Positions 15,432 to 23,652 of a stretch of 43,217 bases of DNA are shown in pieces. Origin of the DNA: Trueperaceae bacterium (lineage in GTDB: Bacteria > Deinococcota > Deinococci > Deinococcales > Trueperaceae); NCBI GenBank assembly GCA_013697735.1, contig JACCWH010000134.1, forward strand, positions 1 through 43,217, read 5' to 3'. The notes beneath the pieces were generated by a model. It saw only the letters and a program-made list of their open reading frames with translations, had not been told where the DNA came from and made no database searches. The position numbers and the translations under genes were made by a program. How positions within the stretch are numbered: position 1 is the stretch's first letter; every line of letters starts with the position of its first letter.

Positions 15432-16444
15432 GCCGACATCCGACGTCGCAGCAGCGCCAGGAAGAACGGCGCCCCCACGAGCGCGGTCACCACGCCGACG
15501 GGGAGCTCGACGGGCGAGATCACCGTGCGCGCCACGAGATCGGCGAGCACCAGGAACGCCGCCCCCCAGATCGCCGCCACCGGCAGGAGGCGGACGTGGT
15601 CGGGCCCGAGCGCGAGCCGTACCGCGTGCGGCACCACCAACCCGACGAAGCCGATCACGCCCGCCATGCTCACCGCGGCGGCGGTGGCGAGCGTGGCCGC
15701 CGCGACCACCGCGACCTTCAGCGCCTCCACGGGCACGCCGAGCTGCGCCGCCGAGGTCTCACCGAGTTGCAGCACGTTGAGCCCACGAGCGCAGGCCAGG
15801 AGCACCACGGCGGCGACCAGCACGAGGGGCGCTGCCACGGCGAGGCGATCCCACGAGGCGAACGTGAGGCTCCCCAGGAGCCAGCTGAGGATGCCGACCG
15901 CTTGCTCGCGCGCCGCCAGCAGCACGAACGACGTTCCGGCACTCAGTGACGAGCCGATCACGACGCCCGCGAGGATGAGCGGCACGACCGGCACCGACCA
16001 ACCACGGCGCGCGAGCGCGACCACCACCACGACCGTGGCAGCGGCGCCGACGAACGCCGCGACCGGCACCCCCCAACCGCCGAGCAGCGGCAACCCGGCT
16101 CCGTAGACCATGGCGGCTGCGGCGGCGAACCCCGCACCGCTCGCCGCCCCGAGGAGGTAGGGATCGGCGAGCGGGTTGCGGAAGACGCCTTGAAAGGCCG
16201 CTCCCGCGAGTGCGAGCGCCGCGCCGACGGTCGCGGCGAGCACCACACGTGGGAGGCGGATCTGCCAGACGATGGTGTCGGCGACGCGCGTGGCGCCGTC
16301 GCCCGGGGCGGCGGCGCCGATCGTCTGCGCCAGGCCACGCCCGATGGCCGCGAGCACCCCACCGGGCGGGACGTGCACCGTCCCGATCCCGGCGGCGAAC
16401 ACGACGGTGAGGAGCAGCGCGCCCGTCGAGACGAGGAGCGGCAC
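15428..16444 (-). CDS. btuC: FecCD/BtuC-family ABC transporter permease
   Basis: A 338-residue polytopic membrane protein with about ten hydrophobic segments and the family landmarks WQIRLPRVVLAATVGAALALAGAAFQGVFRNPLADP and GVIGFVGLVVPHAVRLALGPDHVRLLP. It provides the channel for the corrinoid importer. The start is GTG at 16444; the 47-bp gap to btuF holds no clear SD. The 3' end is coupled to btuD by a 4-nt overlap. Confidence 0.92.
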   Translation of the reverse strand: MPLLVSTGALLLTVVFAAGIGTVHVPPGGVLAAIGRGLAQTIGAAAPGDGATRVADTIVWQIRLPRVVLAATVGAALALAGAAFQGVFRNPLADPYLLGAASGAGFAAAAAMVYGAGLPLLGGWGVPVAAFVGAAATVVVVVALARRGWSVPVVPLILAGVVIGSSLSAGTSFVLLAAREQAVGILSWLLGSLTFASWDRLAVAAPLVLVAAVVLLACARGLNVLQLGETSAAQLGVPVEALKVAVVAAATLATAAAVSMAGVIGFVGLVVPHAVRLALGPDHVRLLPVAAIWGAAFLVLADLVARTVISPVELPVGVVTALVGAPFFLALLRRRMSA

Positions 16445-16491
16445 GCTCAGACCGGCGCCGCCTCGCGCTCCGCGCCTGCGCCCCGCCTGGT

Positions 16492-17418
16492 TCAGAAGCG
16501 GTCCGGATGGAAGAGCCGTGCGAGGAGCGCGACCCCGTCGGCGACGCGCGGGCCGGCGCGGCTGATCACGTCTACCTGCGCGGCGTCGAGCTCGAACACG
16601 CGACCGTCGACGACCGCCTGGAGGCCGCTCCAGCCGGCGCGTGCCCGCAGTGTTTCGATGCTCTCGCCGTAGGGCGCGTCAGCGAGGACGATGAGCTCGG
16701 GATCGGACGCGACCACGTACTCCGGATCGAGCAGCGGGAAATCGCCGAGGTCGGCGGTGACGATGTTGTCGCCGCCAGCGAAGGCGATGAGCGTGCCGAT
16801 GAAGCCGTCGGGGCCGACGCTGTAGGGGCTGGCGTCGAGCTCGTAGTAGACGCTCGGCGCGCTCGCGCCGGCGGTGATGGCTTTGATCGCAGCGATCTCC
16901 CCGCGTATCCGCCCTTCGAGGACGGCGGCTTCCGTGCGGGCATCGAGGAGCCGACCGAGGCGCTCGAAGAGTTCGAAGATCTCCTCGAAGCTCTGCGGCG
17001 TACCGGCGTAGACCGCGATACCGAACGGCGCGAGCGCCTCTGCGATGCCGCTGAATTCGTCGACCAACACCAGGTCGGGCTCGAGCGCGACGAGCGCCTC
17101 GAGATCGGGCGAGAAAGCGCTCCCGAGATCTGGCAGCGCCAGGACGGTCGGCGGGAAGTTGCTGAAGGTGTCACGGCCGACGAGGGCGTCGCAGCGACCG
17201 AGCGCGCAGACGGCTTCCGTATGGCTGGGCACCATGGTCACGATCCGCAGTGGCGGCCGATCGAGCGTGACGGTGCGGCCGAGGTCGTCGACGACACCCT
17301 GGGCGAGGGCCGCCGAGAGTGCGACGAGCGCCAGGAGCGCGAGAGCGACACGTGCGAGCGCGCGCCGGGCGGCACCTTCGTCGACGGGCGTGCGGGGTGT
17401 GGGGATCGAACGGTTCAC
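16492..17418 (-). CDS. btuF: Extracytoplasmic corrinoid-binding protein of the ABC importer
   Basis: A 308-residue class III (BtuF/FhuD-type) solute-binding protein. After a basic stretch comes a hydrophobic signal region (ALARVALALLALVALSAALAQG), then two lobes joined by a long helix. RIVTMVPSHTEAVCALGRCDALVGRD is the typical N-terminal motif and LEPDLVLVDEF ends the first lobe. No lipobox cysteine is seen. GTG at 17418 is chosen because GGAGG lies 5 nt before it. It is the first gene after the cobalamin riboswitch, which gives the best indication of substrate. Confidence 0.9.
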   Translation of the reverse strand: MNRSIPTPRTPVDEGAARRALARVALALLALVALSAALAQGVVDDLGRTVTLDRPPLRIVTMVPSHTEAVCALGRCDALVGRDTFSNFPPTVLALPDLGSAFSPDLEALVALEPDLVLVDEFSGIAEALAPFGIAVYAGTPQSFEEIFELFERLGRLLDARTEAAVLEGRIRGEIAAIKAITAGASAPSVYYELDASPYSVGPDGFIGTLIAFAGGDNIVTADLGDFPLLDPEYVVASDPELIVLADAPYGESIETLRARAGWSGLQAVVDGRVFELDAAQVDVISRAGPRVADGVALLARLFHPDRF

Positions 17419-17540
17419 AAGGCCTCCGAGGGCGCTTGCGATGGACTGCCGCCACGGGTGTGGTGAGCAATGGAGGGACGGCAGCGAACCGAGGACGGCT
17501 CGCATGCTGCCCATCCTCGTCCGCGCAAGGGGTGCAACTA

Positions 17541-17634
17541 TCCTCGGGGTGGCGATCGGGCTTCGGCGCCGGAGGGCGCACTTCACCGTTGCGGGACAGC
17601 GCCGGGATCTCACCGGACTTCCCCACGCCGAGGA
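17541..17634 (-). ncRNA. Cobalamin riboswitch aptamer in the btuFCD leader
   Basis: The minus strand holds the conserved core with GGGAAGTCCGGTG, ATCCCGGCGCTGTCCCGCAACGG read 5' to 3' between 17624 and about 17583, the recognisable middle of B12 riboswitches. A closing stem TCCTCGG (17634-17628) / CCGAGGA (17547-17541) brackets it. Downstream, 17519-17490 can form a 9-bp hairpin (CGAGGATGG with CCGTCCTCG). Its 3' arm contains TCCTCGG (17495-17489), which could instead pair with the CCGAGGA of the closing stem. This gives a ready set of alternative pairings. The rest of the 330-bp gap (17419-17748) holds the leader, its promoter and the zapE -10 box. Confidence 0.88.
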
Positions 17635-17643
17635 CGCATCCGT

Positions 17644-17672
17644 AGGCTACGCGAGCGTCGGCCCCACGTCAA
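17644..17672 (-). promoter_or_regulatory. Promoter of the riboswitch-btuFCD operon
   Basis: On the minus strand TTGACG (17672-17667) and TAGCCT (17649-17644) are separated by 17 nt. Transcription would begin near 17637, just before the riboswitch closing stem, which agrees with the aptamer position. Confidence 0.78.
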
Positions 17673-17735
17673 TCGGCGCGGCCGGCGCTCGCGCAGGGCG
17701 GTCACCCTGCGTCGGTCGACGTCCACACCCCGTGC

Positions 17736-17741
17736 TACCCT
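17736..17741 (+). promoter_or_regulatory. Start-proximal -10 box TACCCT
   Basis: TACCCT ends 7 nt before the GTG start of the zapE-like gene at 17749, with no Shine-Dalgarno between; leaderless transcription is expected. Confidence 0.55.
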
Positions 17742-17748
17742 GCCGCTC

Positions 17749-18777
17749 GTGCCGCGCCGGCTCGCCGAACTCCCCTCTCCCGCGACGCTCGACCTCGACT
17801 CGCTCGTGCCCCCGCCCCGCTTCGGCCGGGTCGACTTCGACTCGTTCGTGGCGCACGACCCGTCGCAGGCGGCGGCGCGCCTGCGGGTGGAGGCGGCGGC
17901 GCTGGCGACGCGAGCCCCGCAAGGGCGCCGCTTCGGTCGCTGGCGCCGACGGCCGGCCGCTCCGTTGGGGCTCTACCTCGACGGCGGGTTCGGCGTGGGC
18001 AAGACGCACCTACTCGCGGCCGCCTTCCATGCGGCACCGGTCGCGAGCAAGCGCTACCTCTCGTTCCAGGAGCTCGTCTATCTGATCGGCGTCATGGGCA
18101 TGCGTGTCGCTCGCGAGCGCCTCGGTGACGCGCGGCTCTACTGCCTCGACGAGTTCGAGCTCGACGACCCCGGCAACACCCTCATCGTCAAGACCTTCCT
18201 CGCGCACGTGTTCGAGTCGGGTGCCCTCGTGATCACGACGTCGAACACGCCTCCCGAGGCGCAGGGCGCCGGGCGCTTCAACGCCGAGGACTTCGTGCGC
18301 GAGATCCAATCGATCGCCGAGCGCTTCACGGTCGTGCCGATCGAAGGACCCGACGCTCGGCGTGGACTCGTCGGAGGTCGTCTGCTGGGCGCGGAGGACC
18401 TCCCGACGCCGCCGACGGAGGTGGTGCGCGCCACCTGGCGCGAGTTCCTCGACCACCTCGCGAGCCACCACCCGTCGCGCTACCGCGCACACCTCGAGGC
18501 CGCGGGCGGCATCGTGGTGGAGGGCGTCGAGCCGATCGGTGGACAGAACGACGCGCTCCGCTTCGTCCACTTCGTCGACAAGGCGTACGACCTTCGGATC
18601 CCGCTCTGGCTCAGCGGAGATCGGAGCGTCGGCGACGTCGCGATCGATGACCTCTTCGATCCCTCCTACGCCGGTGGCGCCTACGCGAAGAAGTACCACC
18701 GCGCTTCGTCGCGCCTCGCGGAGATCCTGCGCGAGGCGCGGGCGCTCACGGCGCGCCGTGCGAGCGTCGAGGGTTGA
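17749..18777 (+). CDS. zapE: AFG1/ZapE-family ATPase
   Basis: A 342-residue P-loop ATPase of the AFG1 group; E. coli ZapE associates with the Z-ring and affects division under stress. Walker A is GGFGVGKTHLL (79-89), Walker B is LYCLDEFEL with D134/E135, and sensor-like TTSNTPPE follows. The C-terminal half has FVHFVDKAYDLRIPLWLSG, matching the family's RFxxFxxLYxxxxxL pattern loosely. The start is GTG at 17749, seven bases after the TACCCT box. The last 32 bp overlap the convergent LpxB-related gene. Role in division is taken from the family and not shown here. Confidence 0.85.
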   Translation: MPRRLAELPSPATLDLDSLVPPPRFGRVDFDSFVAHDPSQAAARLRVEAAALATRAPQGRRFGRWRRRPAAPLGLYLDGGFGVGKTHLLAAAFHAAPVASKRYLSFQELVYLIGVMGMRVARERLGDARLYCLDEFELDDPGNTLIVKTFLAHVFESGALVITTSNTPPEAQGAGRFNAEDFVREIQSIAERFTVVPIEGPDARRGLVGGRLLGAEDLPTPPTEVVRATWREFLDHLASHHPSRYRAHLEAAGGIVVEGVEPIGGQNDALRFVHFVDKAYDLRIPLWLSGDRSVGDVAIDDLFDPSYAGGAYAKKYHRASSRLAEILREARALTARRASVEG

Positions 18778-19978
18778 GTACCGGCGCTGCGAACGTGGCA
18801 GCGACGTCGGCCGCGATCCTGGCGGTGCCGCCCGCCGGTCCCATCCGGGCGGGTCCCTCCCGCCGGGCCACGGCTCGGTGGTGCCCGTCGGTGAGCGCCT
18901 CGGCAGTGGCGGCAGCGATCGCCTCGACGTCGTTCGGTACCACACGCAGTGCGTCGCCGAGGAGGCGGCGCTGATTGGCGAGGAAGGCCTCGGAGTAGGC
19001 CGGAACCACGGGGAACGAGACCACCGGGAGACCCCGTCCAGCGGCCTGTTCCTGTGCCGTGCCACTCGTGCCGATCACGGCGTCGGCGGTGGCCAGCACG
19101 TCGGCGAAGCGCCCCCGCACCCACCAGACGATCGCCCCGCCGCGCGACCACACCTCGAGGACGCCGTCGCCGTCGCCGGGCGCGACCGACCATCCGTGGG
19201 CGGCCGGGACGGGACCGTTCGCCCAGGCGACGAGCGCGTGCAGGGGCCCGAGGCGGGCGACGCCGTCGAGCATGCGCCGTACGCTCGCGTGTGCATAGGA
19301 GCGCGAGCCGGGGAGCAGGGCGACCACGCGAGCGTGCGCGGGAACCGGGAGTCGCGACCCGTCGAGGCCGTCCATCATCGGATTCCCCAGGAACACGGCG
19401 TGCGCCACGCCACGCGAGCGAAGCCATGCGGCCGTGACGTCGTCGCGCGCGTAGACCCGCTCCGCCGCGCGACGCATGAGCGCACGCTCGGGCGCGCGGA
19501 TGCGCTCCATGAACGTCCGATTGAGCGCGACGGAGGCACCCCCGTCGGCGAGGCGAACGGAGACGAGGGGCTGCACCACCACGCGCCGCGCCGGGACGAG
19601 GCTCGCCATGCCCTGCGCGAAGACGTCGCCGACGACCATGACGGCGTCGGGCCGCGCCCTCCGCAACGCCGTCGCGTGCGCCAAGGTGGTACCGACGAGG
19701 CCCGCCCGCAGGTCGTGCCACGCGAGCAGCGGATGGTGCAGCGTGAGTCCGTCCGACGGCAGGCGGCGTCGAGGTCCGAGCACCTCCGCGCCCACGGCCT
19801 CGTACGGCGTCCCCTCGCCGACGAGCGGAAGCGCTGCGATCGACGCTGCACCGCCCCGCTCGAGCAGCTCCCGCGCGAGCCTGGCACCGATGGCGTCCTC
19901 GCCGTGCCCGTTCGAGACGACGAGGAGGCGCAGCGTCAGGGCTCCGCTCGCTGCGGCCCTACGGGCGTCCGCGACCAC
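18746..19978 (-). CDS. LpxB-related glycosyltransferase (lipid-A-disaccharide-synthase-like)
   Basis: About 410 residues, GT-B fold. LLVVSNGHGEDAIGARLARELLERGG and the C-terminal TADAVIGTSGTAQEQAAGRGLPVVSFP match the LpxB-related proteins found in cyanobacteria and other bacteria without true LpxB context. The organism group is thought to lack lipopolysaccharide, so the acceptor is probably another envelope lipid or polymer. The start is unsure: GTG at 19978 overlaps the methyltransferase by 43 bp and has no SD. A CTG at 19939, overlapping that gene's stop as CTGA and matching the family's N-terminus better, is a real alternative. The end overlaps zapE by 32 bp. Confidence 0.75.
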   Translation of the reverse strand: MVADARRAAASGALTLRLLVVSNGHGEDAIGARLARELLERGGAASIAALPLVGEGTPYEAVGAEVLGPRRRLPSDGLTLHHPLLAWHDLRAGLVGTTLAHATALRRARPDAVMVVGDVFAQGMASLVPARRVVVQPLVSVRLADGGASVALNRTFMERIRAPERALMRRAAERVYARDDVTAAWLRSRGVAHAVFLGNPMMDGLDGSRLPVPAHARVVALLPGSRSYAHASVRRMLDGVARLGPLHALVAWANGPVPAAHGWSVAPGDGDGVLEVWSRGGAIVWWVRGRFADVLATADAVIGTSGTAQEQAAGRGLPVVSFPVVPAYSEAFLANQRRLLGDALRVVPNDVEAIAAATAEALTDGHHRAVARREGPARMGPAGGTARIAADVAATFAAPVLNPRRSHGAP

Positions 19979-20586
19979 ACCGCGTAGAGCGGGTCACCAT
20001 CGGCGGGGACGTGCAGGCGCCGCTCGAGTTCGGTGAACGCTCCGGAAGCGGCGAAGTAGTGCTCCACGAGCCGGAGGTGCGCTGCGTCGTCGGAGGCGCG
20101 CCAGGCGAGCACCGCCTTGGTCGGGAACATGCGGACGGAGAAGGTGACCACGAAGGGCGCCCCCGGCCCGAGCACCCGACCGACCTCGGCGAAGGTGACG
20201 CAGGGTCGCGTGAGGTATTGGACCGCTACGCTGCAGATCGCGGCGTCGAAACTCCCGGCCTCGAATGGCAGCGGGTCGCCGACGTTCAGGTCGTGCACGA
20301 CCCTCTCGTCGAGGTGCGGATTCGCCGCCAGGCCCTCGCCGTCGAGGCCGAGGCCGACGACGCGCTGACGCAGGAAGCGTGGTCCGAGGTGCGAATCCGA
20401 TCCCGCCATCAGATCGAGGATGGCACCCGTCGGCAGGAGCTCCTCGTAGAGGTCGCGCGCCACGGTGCAGGCTCGAGCGTCGATGTGCGACGCCCTCCGG
20501 GCTCGCCGGTAGAAGAGTTCGTCGGCGTGCTCGTCGCGGCGCGCGAAGAACTCAGGTGGCAGGTCGTTCATCCCTCCATCTTCCAT
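19936..20586 (-). CDS. SAM-dependent methyltransferase (class I)
   Basis: A 216-residue protein with a Rossmann methyltransferase core: motif I is ILDLMAGSDSHLG (less glycine-rich than usual), followed by VVGLGLDGEGL, FDAAICSVAVQYL and FAEVGRVLGPGAPFVVTFS. ATG at 20586 or 20571 could start it. It lies downstream of nadK and upstream of the LpxB-related gene, overlapping the latter. The methyl acceptor cannot be told from the sequence. Confidence 0.75.
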   Translation of the reverse strand: MEDGGMNDLPPEFFARRDEHADELFYRRARRASHIDARACTVARDLYEELLPTGAILDLMAGSDSHLGPRFLRQRVVGLGLDGEGLAANPHLDERVVHDLNVGDPLPFEAGSFDAAICSVAVQYLTRPCVTFAEVGRVLGPGAPFVVTFSVRMFPTKAVLAWRASDDAAHLRLVEHYFAASGAFTELERRLHVPADGDPLYAVWSRTPVGPQRAEP

Positions 20587-20630
20587 CGCCGTACCGAAGC
20601 GCGCCTGAGACCCACGCCACCATCGCCGGC

Positions 20631-20662
20631 AGGCGGCTGGCAGCAGGCGGCTGGCGGCTGGC
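20631..20662. repeat. Short tandem repeat just after the nadK stop
   Basis: AGGCGGCTGGCAGC is followed directly by AGGCGGCTGGC and a further GGCTGGC, two and a half copies of a roughly 14-bp unit. The repeat ends 3 bp before the nadK stop codon and fills about half the gap to the methyltransferase gene. Confidence 0.8.
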
Positions 20663-20664
20663 GC

Positions 20665-21549
20665 TCACGATCCGTCCACCGCCGGAGCGAGCAACGGGCC
20701 CTCGCCCCAGCGGAGCTTGTGGCGCAGGACGTCGAAGTCGCTACGGCGGCCGGAGGAGACGAGCCAGAGAGCGTGGTCGGCCGCCGCGATACGCAGGCGA
20801 TCGCCGAGGCGGAGATCGACGCGCTCCTGACCGTCCACCACGAGCGCCATCTCGTCGGCGGGGCCGACGACCTCGAGTCCCACGACGCTCTCGCCCGCGA
20901 GCACGATCGGTCGGTTCGTGAGGCTGTGCGGCGCGATCGGCGTGACGACGAAGGCGCGAAGGTGCTGGCTGAGGATCGGTCCGCCGAGCGAGAGCGAGTA
21001 GGCCGTGGAGCCGACGGGCGTGGAGACCACGACGCCGTCGGCGCGGTACTCGGTGGCGTGCTGACCATCGACGCTCATGCGGATGCGCATGAGCCGCGTC
21101 ATCACGCCCTGCGTGAGCATGAGGTCGTTGAGCGCGTAGCGCGGACCGGCACCGTCGCCCTCGCGTTGGACCACGAGCATCATCTTCGGCGACATGGGCC
21201 ACGCGGGCGCCGCGCCGCCGGCAGCGTATGCGGCGATGTCGTCGGCACCGAACTCCGCCAGGAACCCGAGCTTGCCGAGATTGACGCCGAGCACGGGGGT
21301 CGCCGCACCGACCACGCGCCGCGCGGTGGAGAGGAGCGTGCCATCGCCGCCCACGGAGACCACGAGGTCGAGGTCGGGATCTCGCAGCTGCCGCACGCCG
21401 TCGAGGTCGAGGGTGACACGCGCGCCCGATCGCTCGAACGCCCCGGCCAACGACACCGCGACGGGATGCGCGATCGGCTTGTGCGACGTCGACACGACGG
21501 CGACGTGCTCGAGCGAGCGGGCCTCACGGTCGAATATGCGCGCGACCAT
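20665..21549 (-). CDS. nadK: NAD kinase
   Basis: NadK phosphorylates NAD+ to NADP+. The 294-residue protein has GGDGTLL at 67-73, the ND pair in YALNDLML, and GSTAYSLSLGGPIL, the family's nucleotide-binding motifs. ATG at 21549 is chosen because GAGGAG lies 5 nt before it and it overlaps the cmk stop by one base (TGATG). An in-frame GTG at 21555 is less likely. Part of the aroA-cmk-nadK run. Confidence 0.96.
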   Translation of the reverse strand: MVARIFDREARSLEHVAVVSTSHKPIAHPVAVSLAGAFERSGARVTLDLDGVRQLRDPDLDLVVSVGGDGTLLSTARRVVGAATPVLGVNLGKLGFLAEFGADDIAAYAAGGAAPAWPMSPKMMLVVQREGDGAGPRYALNDLMLTQGVMTRLMRIRMSVDGQHATEYRADGVVVSTPVGSTAYSLSLGGPILSQHLRAFVVTPIAPHSLTNRPIVLAGESVVGLEVVGPADEMALVVDGQERVDLRLGDRLRIAAADHALWLVSSGRRSDFDVLRHKLRWGEGPLLAPAVDGS

Positions 21550-22244
21550 CAGCACTCCTCGGCGTGGTCGGTCGTCGGCCCGGCGGTGGGGGCGCCGACC
21601 GACGACGCCCGTCTCGCCCGCAGCGCTTCGAGCACGAGTGCGACGACCTCGTCGAGCGTGAGCGGATCGGTGTCGATCCGTTGCGCATCGTTCGCCGGCA
21701 CGAGCTGGTGCGCGTCGAGCGCATCGCGTCGCCGGATCGCGTGCGCGACACGCTCGAGATCGGCCGCACGTTCGCCGACGCGGCGCTTCGCCCGCACCTC
21801 CGGGGAGGCCGTCAAGTAGAACTTGTCGCTCGCCTCCGGGAAGACGACGGTCCCCATGTCGCGACCATCGATCACGAACGGCGGCGCGACCCGACGGAGA
21901 TGCTCACTCACCCAGGACCGCACCCGTGGGTGCCGGGCGACGGCCGAGACCGATCCGTCGACCTCGTCGGTGTGGAGCGTCTCGGTCACGTCGGCCCCGT
22001 CGAGGCGGACGCGGTTCCCGTCGTGCACGGGTTCGAGCTCGACGTCGTGTCGGCGGAGCCGCGCCATCACGGCCTCCTCGTCGTCGAGATCGATCTGAGC
22101 CCCCTCTGCGATGAGGGTGGCGGCGCGGTAGAGCAGGCCGCTCGAGACCACCGGGAGGTCGAGCGCGGCGGCGATGCGTTGCGCCACGCTCGATTTCCCC
22201 GAGGCGGCCGGCCCGTCGAAGGTGATGACACCGTAGGGGCTCAC
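21549..22244 (-). CDS. cmk: Cytidylate kinase
   Basis: Phosphorylates CMP and dCMP. The 231-residue protein has the P-loop GPAASGKS (11-18), GLLYRA, and IDGRDMGTVVFPEASDKFYLTAS, all typical of Cmk; length agrees with the family. The GTG start overlaps the aroA stop as GTGA and has GGAG upstream. The aroA-cmk pairing is common in bacteria. Confidence 0.96.
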   Translation of the reverse strand: MSPYGVITFDGPAASGKSSVAQRIAAALDLPVVSSGLLYRAATLIAEGAQIDLDDEEAVMARLRRHDVELEPVHDGNRVRLDGADVTETLHTDEVDGSVSAVARHPRVRSWVSEHLRRVAPPFVIDGRDMGTVVFPEASDKFYLTASPEVRAKRRVGERAADLERVAHAIRRRDALDAHQLVPANDAQRIDTDPLTLDEVVALVLEALRARRASSVGAPTAGPTTDHAEEC

Positions 22245-23551
22245 GAGCGCTCCACCCCGACGCCGATGCGTGCGAGGTCGTCGAAGAATCCCGGGTACGT
22301 CTTGGCCACGCAATCCGGTTCCTTGATCGACACGCCGTGGCGGCGGACGCCCGCGATCGCGAACGCCATCGCCATGCGGTGATCGCCGTAGGTCTCCACC
22401 TCGACTCGGGCGGGGGCGGAGAGCGCCGGAACGATCGTGAGCCCGTCGTGCCGCTCCTCGACCGAGGCGCCGAAGCGACGGAGCTCGGTGGCGAGCGCGT
22501 GGAGCCGATCGGTCTCCTTGATGCGGAGGTTGGGGACGTTGTCGATCGACACGGGTCCGTCGGCGAAGAGCGCGAGCACCGCGAGCGTTTGCGCCTGATC
22601 GGGGAGGTCGTTGAGATCGAAGCGCCCACCGCGCAGCATGCCCCCCTCCGGCCCTTCGACGGCGATCGACGACTCGCTCCGGACCACGCGGCAGCCCAAC
22701 AGCTCGAGGACGTCGGTGAAGGCGGCGTCCCCTTGGACGCTCCGGTGCCCGACTCCATGCGTGACCACACGCCCGCCGCTGACGGCAGCCGCGGCCCAGA
22801 AGTACCCGGCCGCCATCGCGTCCCCCTCCACGACGAAACGCCGCGGCGCGTATCGTGCGCGCTCCACCACGAAACGCTCGTAGCCCTGGCGTTCGACGTC
22901 GACGCCGAAGGCCCGCATCACCGACAGGGTCATGTCGACGAACGGCTTCGACTGGAGTTCGCCGCTCACCTCGACCTCCACGGGGCCTCGGGCGTAAGGG
23001 GCGCTCATGAGCAGCGCGGAGAGGTACTGCGACGAGCGGTCGCCGGCGACGACCGCACGCCCACCAGCGATGCCCTCGGCCTCCACCACGACCGGCGGGC
23101 ACCCGTTCCCGCGCTCGCTCGACACGCGTACGCCGAGCCCACGCAAGGCGGCGAGTTGATCCTCGATCGGCCGCTCGCGCATCCGCGCCGTGCCGTCGAG
23201 CCGATATCGCCCCCGCCCCAACGCCACCGCCGCGACGAGGAACCGAACCGCAGTTCCGGAGAGGCCCACGTCGAGCTCGAGCGGGCCATCGCGCCAGCGT
23301 CCCCCCCGACCGCGAACGCGCACGGTCGTCGCTGCGCCGTCCGGCTCGATCTCGGCTCCGAGCCGCCGAAGTGCGAGCGTCATGACTTCGGCGTCGTCGG
23401 CCTCGAGCACCCCTTCGAGGTGACTCTCACCGTCTGCAAGGGCGGCCACGAGGAGCGCCCTGTTGGTCAGGCTCTTCGAACCGGGGACCGTGAGGGCGGC
23501 GTCGATCCGATCGGGTGGGGTGAGCGCGATGCGCTGCGACGAGGCGATCAT
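22241..23551 (-). CDS. aroA: 3-phosphoshikimate 1-carboxyvinyltransferase (EPSP synthase)
   Basis: Joins shikimate-3-phosphate and PEP in the sixth step of the shikimate pathway. The 436-residue protein has the family's PGSKSLTNRALL (S3P/PEP binding), GLSGTAVRFL, QYLSALLMSAPYA, DLNDLPDQAQTLAVLALFADG, IKETDRL and GDHRMAMAFAIAG. The ATG at 23551 lies 9 nt behind TACCCT and lacks an SD. Divergent from sufE across 101 bp. It heads the aroA-cmk-nadK-methyltransferase-LpxB-related series. Confidence 0.97.
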   Translation of the reverse strand: MIASSQRIALTPPDRIDAALTVPGSKSLTNRALLVAALADGESHLEGVLEADDAEVMTLALRRLGAEIEPDGAATTVRVRGRGGRWRDGPLELDVGLSGTAVRFLVAAVALGRGRYRLDGTARMRERPIEDQLAALRGLGVRVSSERGNGCPPVVVEAEGIAGGRAVVAGDRSSQYLSALLMSAPYARGPVEVEVSGELQSKPFVDMTLSVMRAFGVDVERQGYERFVVERARYAPRRFVVEGDAMAAGYFWAAAAVSGGRVVTHGVGHRSVQGDAAFTDVLELLGCRVVRSESSIAVEGPEGGMLRGGRFDLNDLPDQAQTLAVLALFADGPVSIDNVPNLRIKETDRLHALATELRRFGASVEERHDGLTIVPALSAPARVEVETYGDHRMAMAFAIAGVRRHGVSIKEPDCVAKTYPGFFDDLARIGVGVERS

Positions 23552-23560
23552 CCGCTCACA

Positions 23561-23566
23561 AGGGTA
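23561..23566 (-). promoter_or_regulatory. Start-proximal -10 box TACCCT (aroA)
   Basis: Minus-strand TACCCT ends 9 nt before the aroA ATG with no SD in between, pointing to a leaderless or very short leader. Confidence 0.5.
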
Positions 23567-23639
23567 CACCGAGGATCGAACGCCTCAGCGCCTCGCGAAC
23601 GGCGGCGCTCGGGCGACGCGCCGGAGCGCGGCGGCCCGG

Positions 23640-23645
23640 TAGCAT
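23640..23645 (+). promoter_or_regulatory. Start-proximal -10 box TAGCAT (sufE)
   Basis: TAGCAT ends 7 nt before ATG 23653. An earlier in-frame ATG at 23644 overlaps the box itself and so would not be transcribed from this promoter; this decides the sufE start. Confidence 0.55.
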
Positions 23646-23652
23646 GCCGGGC

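Noticed and set aside
14538-16106. A 522-codon plus-strand frame opposite btuD and btuC
   Set aside because: Shadow of the ABC transporter genes; the motifs are all on the minus strand.
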